A stretch of DNA of 64,000 nucleotides, taken from the NCBI RefSeq assembly GCF_009758125.1, contig NZ_WRXO01000006.1:186001-250000 (forward strand), in the 5' to 3' direction. Position numbers and translations under genes: made by a program. The DNA comes from Chitinophaga oryziterrae (GTDB lineage Bacteria; Bacteroidota; Bacteroidia; Chitinophagales; Chitinophagaceae). Of the stretch, positions 60,171 through 64,000 are shown in pieces. Numbering within the stretch: the stretch's first letter is position 1; each line of letters starts with the position of its first letter. A model generated the notes under the pieces. The model was given only the letters and a program-made list of their open reading frames with translations. It had not been told where the DNA came from and did no database searches.

Positions 60171-61274
60171 ATGAAAACTTTCATCTTTACCACCTTATTG
60201 CTGCTCTCTACTTCCTGTAGTAAGAGCAGCAGTGTGGTGGACCCACCGGTAGTATTACCTGTTGTATCTTTTACCGCAAAGGATGCTACTGCCGCTTTTA
60301 ATTCGTTCAACACAACTTTCTACAGCACTACAGACAAGCTGTATTACTCAAACACGGAACGGAAAGATATCGGCGCCATATGGACACAGGCCGTTTACTG
60401 GGACCTTGCAATGGATACCTACAAACGCACCAAAGATCCTGCCCATCTGGCCATGATCAACGATATCTACCAGGGTGGTTACAACCGCTACGATCATTAC
60501 AACTGGAATAATAAAACCACCTGGTTTATTTATGATGATATGATGTGGTGGATCATCTCCCTGGCCCGTGCGAATCAGATCACCGGCAACGCGGATTATC
60601 TCGCTAATTCCATAGCAGGGTTCCAGCATGTATGGGATAACGCTTATGACAGCACGAACGGTGGTATGTGGTGGGATTTTAATCATACAGGTAAAAACTC
60701 CTGCATTAATTTCCCTACCGTGATCGCTGCTATGACATTGTATAAGATCACAGGAGATAAGACTTACCTGGATAAGGCTAAGAGCGTATACAGCTGGGGC
60801 GTGGTGAACCTCTACGATAACACGACGGGCAGAGTTGCCGATAACAATATCAATGGTAACAAGGGCTGGTCTGATTACACTTACAACCTGGGTACTTTCA
60901 TCGGCGCTGCCGTGATGTTGTATAAGGAAACAGGGGAGCAGTCTTATCTTGATAATGCTAAACTGGCTGCTGATTATACACAGAAAAGCATGTGCGATAA
61001 AGACGGGATTATGCCCGCAGAAGGCGACTGGAACGAACAGGGTGTACTGAAAGCCATATTCGGCCACTACATCATGACGCTTATCACAGACGCCAATCAG
61101 CAACAGTATTTACCCTGGATCAGAAAAAATATTAATACCGCCTGGGGCAACCGGGATGCCACCCGTGGTATCACCTACAGGAACTATAAAGTGGCCTGCC
61201 CGACAGGTATTGTGCAGTCATACGAAGCAAGTAGTGCCGTTGAAATGATGCAGGTATGCCCGGCTGAGAAGTAG
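60171..61274 (+). CDS. GH76 endo-alpha-1,6-mannanase-like lipoprotein
   Basis: 367 residues with lipobox LLSTSC (Cys16) and a short linker, so probably surface-anchored. (alpha/alpha)6 fold: the adjacent catalytic aspartates of GH76 are seen in WFIYDDMMWWIISLARA (Asp122, Asp123). Further GH76 features are WDNAYDSTNGGMWWDFNHTGKNSCINFPTVIAA, SWGVVNLYDNTTGRVADNNI and DWNEQGVLKAIFGHY. The family cleaves alpha-1,6-mannan backbones of yeast or fungal cell wall or mycobacterial mannan. As the only enzyme in the locus it would create oligomers for the adjacent SusC/D pair. Confidence 0.9.
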   Translation: MKTFIFTTLLLLSTSCSKSSSVVDPPVVLPVVSFTAKDATAAFNSFNTTFYSTTDKLYYSNTERKDIGAIWTQAVYWDLAMDTYKRTKDPAHLAMINDIYQGGYNRYDHYNWNNKTTWFIYDDMMWWIISLARANQITGNADYLANSIAGFQHVWDNAYDSTNGGMWWDFNHTGKNSCINFPTVIAAMTLYKITGDKTYLDKAKSVYSWGVVNLYDNTTGRVADNNINGNKGWSDYTYNLGTFIGAAVMLYKETGEQSYLDNAKLAADYTQKSMCDKDGIMPAEGDWNEQGVLKAIFGHYIMTLITDANQQQYLPWIRKNINTAWGNRDATRGITYRNYKVACPTGIVQSYEASSAVEMMQVCPAEK

Positions 61275-61309
61275 TTGATCTGTCCTATCTAAAGCCTGTT
61301 TAACCCCTG

Positions 61310-61343
61310 AAGCGCCGTCAGAGCTAAAAGCTCTGCGGCGTTT
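61310..61343 (+). terminator. Hairpin after the GH76 gene
   Basis: CGCCG-CAGAGCT (61313-61325, one T bulge) pairs with AGCTCTG-CGGCG (61329-61340) around AAA; outer A/T pairs and TTT follow. It ends the SusC/D/GH76 operon. Confidence 0.8.
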
Positions 61344-61362
61344 CCAGTTGAAAAGAGTTGGA

Positions 61363-61370
61363 TAAATTTG
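61363..61370 (+). promoter_or_regulatory. Possible -7 element for the GMC oxidoreductase unit
   Basis: TAAATTTG fits TAnnTTTG but lies 125 bp before the first ATG and has no TTG at the right distance. Confidence 0.3.
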
Positions 61371-61495
61371 TATTGGTCGGGTAAAAATAGTATCAGTTTT
61401 TGGCTTCATTTTGCCACTCATACCAAAGAGATCCCCTATCATTTGGAAATATTAAATATAACTGATACCTTATTGCCATTAAGTAAATATCGATC

Positions 61496-62044
61496 ATGCC
61501 AGTAAGTAGACGAACCGCGTTAAAACAGGTCTTATTAGTGTCTGCGGGGATAGCGTTGCTGCCTTCGTGCCTGCACACTGCTCCTGCCTCTTTAAAGTTG
61601 AAAAATTTAGATGTAAATGGGGATGATGAGAAGATGCTGGAAGAGTTGGCAGCTACCATTATTCCTACTACAAAAACACCCGGCGCCAGGGAAGTAAAAG
61701 CACAGCAGTTTGCCCTCACCATGATGGATGATTGCTTCAATAAAGAAGCACAGCAGAAATGGACTATAGGGATGAAAGAGTTTGAAGCGCTTTGCAAAAA
61801 GAAGAACGGACATTCGTTTGTAAAATCCACCCCGGCAGAAAGGGAATCCCTGTTGCAGTCGCTGGAAAAAGAAGACGCATCCAAAGTGCCTGCCGCTCAT
61901 TTCTACCAGGTGACCAAACGTTTGACCGTACAGGCTTACACCAATTCAGAATATTATTTAACAAAGGTGGAAGAGTACGAACTGGTTCCGGCTCGTTTCC
62001 ACGGAAGTATTCCCGTTAAAGATCTCACTAAAAAGACGCTCTAA
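61496..62044 (+). CDS. Gluconate 2-dehydrogenase subunit 3 family protein
   Basis: 182 residues. The N-terminus MPVSRRTALKQVLLVSAGIALLPSC combines a twin-arginine-like SRRTALK with a lipobox-like LLPSC. The body (DEKMLEELAATIIPTTKTPGAREVKAQQFALTMMDDCF) and C-terminus match the small subunit of membrane-bound FAD-dependent gluconate/sugar dehydrogenases. It is needed for export or assembly of the GMC large subunit encoded 12 bp downstream. Tat export as a heterodimer with the FAD-loaded large subunit is the usual model. Confidence 0.9.
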   Translation: MPVSRRTALKQVLLVSAGIALLPSCLHTAPASLKLKNLDVNGDDEKMLEELAATIIPTTKTPGAREVKAQQFALTMMDDCFNKEAQQKWTIGMKEFEALCKKKNGHSFVKSTPAERESLLQSLEKEDASKVPAAHFYQVTKRLTVQAYTNSEYYLTKVEEYELVPARFHGSIPVKDLTKKTL

Positions 62045-62056
62045 TTTTTCAATAGT

Positions 62057-63766
62057 ATGGCTAACATCAACACTAGTGCTAAAGACCGCACGTTCGATGC
62101 CATTGTTATAGGCTCGGGTATCAGCGGTGGATGGGCAGCAAAGGAATTCACGGAAAAGGGACTCAAAACCCTGGTGCTGGAAAGAGGCCGTGATGTTAAA
62201 CACTTAAAGGATTATCCTACCACAAATATGTATCCCTGGGAATTTCCTCACAGAGGGGAGGTCCCGGAGGCGATAAAGGCAGAAAACCCTTCTATCAGCC
62301 GTTGTTATGCTTTTAAAGAAGATGCCATGCACTTCTTTGTAAAGGACAAGGAGCATCCTTATATACAGGACAAACCCTTCGACCTGATCCGCGGATACCA
62401 GGTAGGGGGTAAATCCCTGATGTGGGCAAGACAGACACAACGCTGGAGTAACTTCGACTTTGAAGGTCCTGCAAGGGACGGCTTTGCGGTCGACTGGCCT
62501 ATCCGTTATGAAGATATCGCTCCCTGGTACAGCTACGTGGAGAAATTCGTAGGTATTTCCGGTAATAAGGATGGTATTCCCAATCTGCCGGATGGTGAGT
62601 TCCTGCCTGCCATGGACCTTACAAGGGTAGAAACCTATTTTAAAGACTTTGTAGCCGCTAACTATAAGGACCGCCACGTGATCTACGGTCGTTGTGCACA
62701 CCTCTCAGAACCGCAGCCTATTCATATTGAACAGGGTAGGGTAAAATGCCAGAAGAGGACCTTGTGCCAGCGCGGGTGTCCGTTCGGGGGCTATTTCAGC
62801 AGTAACTCGTCTACACTGCCCTGGGCGGAAAAGACCGGTAATCTCACTATGCGTCCTTTCTCTGTGGTACATTCTATCATCTATGATGAAAAGAGGGGTA
62901 AGGCTACCGGCGTAAGGGTGGTGGATACCAATACCAAAGAGATGACGGAGTATTACGCTAATGTCATCTTTGTAAATGCGGCTGCTGTAAATACGAACCT
63001 CATATTACTGAACTCTGTCTCTCACCGCTTCCCGCAGGGCTTGGGCAATGACAGCGGCGTATTGGGTAAGTACTTTGCTTTCCATAACTACCGGGGTCAT
63101 ATCTCTGCCCAGTATGACGGGTTTAAAGACATTACCACAGATGGACGCCGTCCAACCAGCGCTTACCTGCCAAGGTTCAGGAATGTGCAGAAACAGGAAA
63201 CTGATTTTCTGCGTGGTTATGCTGCCGGCTTTAATGGCGGCCGCCGCTTAACCTCTGACGATAGTGGTTTTGGGGTTGGATTGAAAGACAGGATCTCCAA
63301 TGAAGAACTGGGGCCCTGGTATGTTGGTTCTCATATGATGGGAGAAACGATCCCTAAAGAAGAGAGTCAGCTTACTTTGGATAAAACCAGCAAAGATGAA
63401 TGGGGTATTCCAACCGTACATATCAATGTTGGTTATGACGATAATGACGAGAAAATGCTGAAGGATTTCTTTGAGCAGATGACCGAAATGTATACAAAAG
63501 CAGGCTTTACCAATATCAAAACGGGCGATTCCCACCAGGCACCCGGACTGGATATTCATGAAATGGGCGGGGTACGTATGGGGCATGATCCTAAAACATC
63601 CATGCTCAATAAATGGAACCAGCTGCATGCCTGTAACAACGTATATGTAACAGACGGCGCCTGTATGACTTCCACCTCTACACAAAATCCATCCCTGACT
63701 TACATGGCCTTAACGGCAAGGGCAGTTGATCATGCTGTTACTGAACTGAAAAAAGGGAATATATAA
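62057..63766 (+). CDS. GMC-family FAD-dependent oxidoreductase (sugar/alcohol dehydrogenase large subunit)
   Basis: 569 residues without its own signal peptide. FAD dinucleotide fold FDAIVIGSGISGGWAAKEF (about 11-29), then VGGKSLMWARQTQRW. A cysteine-rich stretch, CQKRTLCQRGCPFGGYFSSN, is typical of the Bacteroidota GMC group. The C-terminal GMC domain has DIHEMGGVRMGHDPKTS (candidate catalytic His) and TSTSTQNPSLTYMALTARA (conserved Asn). It oxidises sugars or alcohols in the periplasm, with electrons passed to the respiratory chain. It forms a two-gene unit with the subunit-3 gene. Possible substrates include mannose-derived sugars given the locus, but that is speculation. Confidence 0.92.
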   Translation: MANINTSAKDRTFDAIVIGSGISGGWAAKEFTEKGLKTLVLERGRDVKHLKDYPTTNMYPWEFPHRGEVPEAIKAENPSISRCYAFKEDAMHFFVKDKEHPYIQDKPFDLIRGYQVGGKSLMWARQTQRWSNFDFEGPARDGFAVDWPIRYEDIAPWYSYVEKFVGISGNKDGIPNLPDGEFLPAMDLTRVETYFKDFVAANYKDRHVIYGRCAHLSEPQPIHIEQGRVKCQKRTLCQRGCPFGGYFSSNSSTLPWAEKTGNLTMRPFSVVHSIIYDEKRGKATGVRVVDTNTKEMTEYYANVIFVNAAAVNTNLILLNSVSHRFPQGLGNDSGVLGKYFAFHNYRGHISAQYDGFKDITTDGRRPTSAYLPRFRNVQKQETDFLRGYAAGFNGGRRLTSDDSGFGVGLKDRISNEELGPWYVGSHMMGETIPKEESQLTLDKTSKDEWGIPTVHINVGYDDNDEKMLKDFFEQMTEMYTKAGFTNIKTGDSHQAPGLDIHEMGGVRMGHDPKTSMLNKWNQLHACNNVYVTDGACMTSTSTQNPSLTYMALTARAVDHAVTELKKGNI

Positions 63767-63769
63767 GAA

Positions 63770-63861
63770 CTGAATAGGAATTGAATAGGTTTATCCTACG
63801 TTTATCTTACGTCTTTTAACGTAGGATAAACGTAGGATAAACCTGTTTTATTCCTGTTCAG
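63770..63861 (+). repeat. Very long hairpin (about 42-bp stem) just after the GMC gene
   Basis: The core arms 63787-63811 and 63820-63844 pair over 25 positions (one U-G). Outer arms 63770-63786 and 63845-63861 continue the pairing with U-G or G-U wobbles and one T-T mismatch (63782/63849). The loop is 8 nt (63812-63819). Each core arm holds an 11-bp direct repeat (TTTATCCTACG/TTTATCTTACG). No T-run follows. Confidence 0.85.
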
Positions 63862-64000
63862 AAGCCCTTCAGTACCTTTTAAAGATATAAACAAAGAGAG
63901 GGATAAACCGGTTTTTCCGGTAAAACCGATATCTTCTGTACGCGAGCCTGTACTACAATCTGTCTAACACCTGTTATTACTACAAATATAACTCCCCTAT
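63862..64000. other. Intergenic end of window
   Basis: No gene was recognised. A small 7-bp hairpin is present: CGGTTTT (63909-63915) with AAAACCG (63922-63928). Confidence 0.4.

Noticed and set aside
1..64000. tRNA, rRNA, CRISPR, insertion sequence or prophage
   Set aside because: No cloverleaf, rRNA-like segment, regular repeat array, transposase or integrase motif was recognised by reading; an exhaustive search could not be run.

Overview
The window looks like chromosome of a Bacteroidota bacterium, most likely a Chitinophaga-type member of the Chitinophagaceae. Evidence: two complete SusC/SusD pairs with ECF sigma and FecR genes, repeated TAnnTTTG (-7) promoter elements, few Shine-Dalgarno sequences, TlpA/DUF4369 thioredoxins, and many Bacteroidota-type AraC regulators. 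No rRNA, tRNA, CRISPR or insertion sequence was recognised.

Layout. 1-4.9 kb: end of a SusD gene, a lipoprotein related to Mx1 peptidases, and three tandem TlpA-like thioredoxin proteins. 5.0-11.6 kb: ECF sigma, FecR, SusC, SusD. 11.6-19.1 kb: a MATE/AraC pair, an AT-rich zeta-toxin-like pair, another AraC gene, an SDR, a SUKH-type protein and an alkyltransferase. 19.2-20.0 kb: another AraC gene. 20.1-46.5 kb: a stress/dormancy island. It holds five double-domain universal stress proteins, HdeD, Zn-alcohol dehydrogenase, a secreted deacetylase, a baeRF-type release-factor homologue, BON, GT3 glycogen synthase, a Nim-like flavoprotein, a P-type ATPase, PEP synthase, Hsp20, YtxH, PfkB, PolX, an L,D-transpeptidase, a response-regulator/CRP fusion and a soluble PAS histidine kinase. 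46.5-51.2 kb: an NRAMP-like transporter, a GH95-like hydrolase, an AraC gene and a small basic protein. 51.7-63.8 kb: an unknown 556-residue protein, then a second ECF sigma/FecR/SusC/SusD locus with a GH76 mannanase, and a GMC oxidoreductase with its small subunit.

The main result is a shared promoter architecture in the stress island. Twelve promoters carry a CRP-like dyad, AATGA-N6-TCATT or a close variant. In almost every case the promoter-proximal edge lies exactly 22 bp from the first T of the -7 element, often with a second dyad one 21-23 bp step further upstream. The promoters drive usp-hdeD, adh-lipoprotein-deacetylase, baeRF, BON, nim, DUF2892, a membrane protein-usp, usp-usp-ppsA-ATPase, ytxH-hsp20, pfkB, usp, and polX-ldt. 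The response-regulator/CRP fusion (30532-31590) is the best candidate activator. The PAS kinase (40212-41444), whose PAS domain resembles FixL, is a candidate input. The gene set resembles the mycobacterial DosR dormancy regulon (Usp, Hsp20, PfkB, P-type ATPase, flavoprotein) but appears wired through a CRP-type protein. The operators are seen in the sequence; the regulator assignment and signal are inference.
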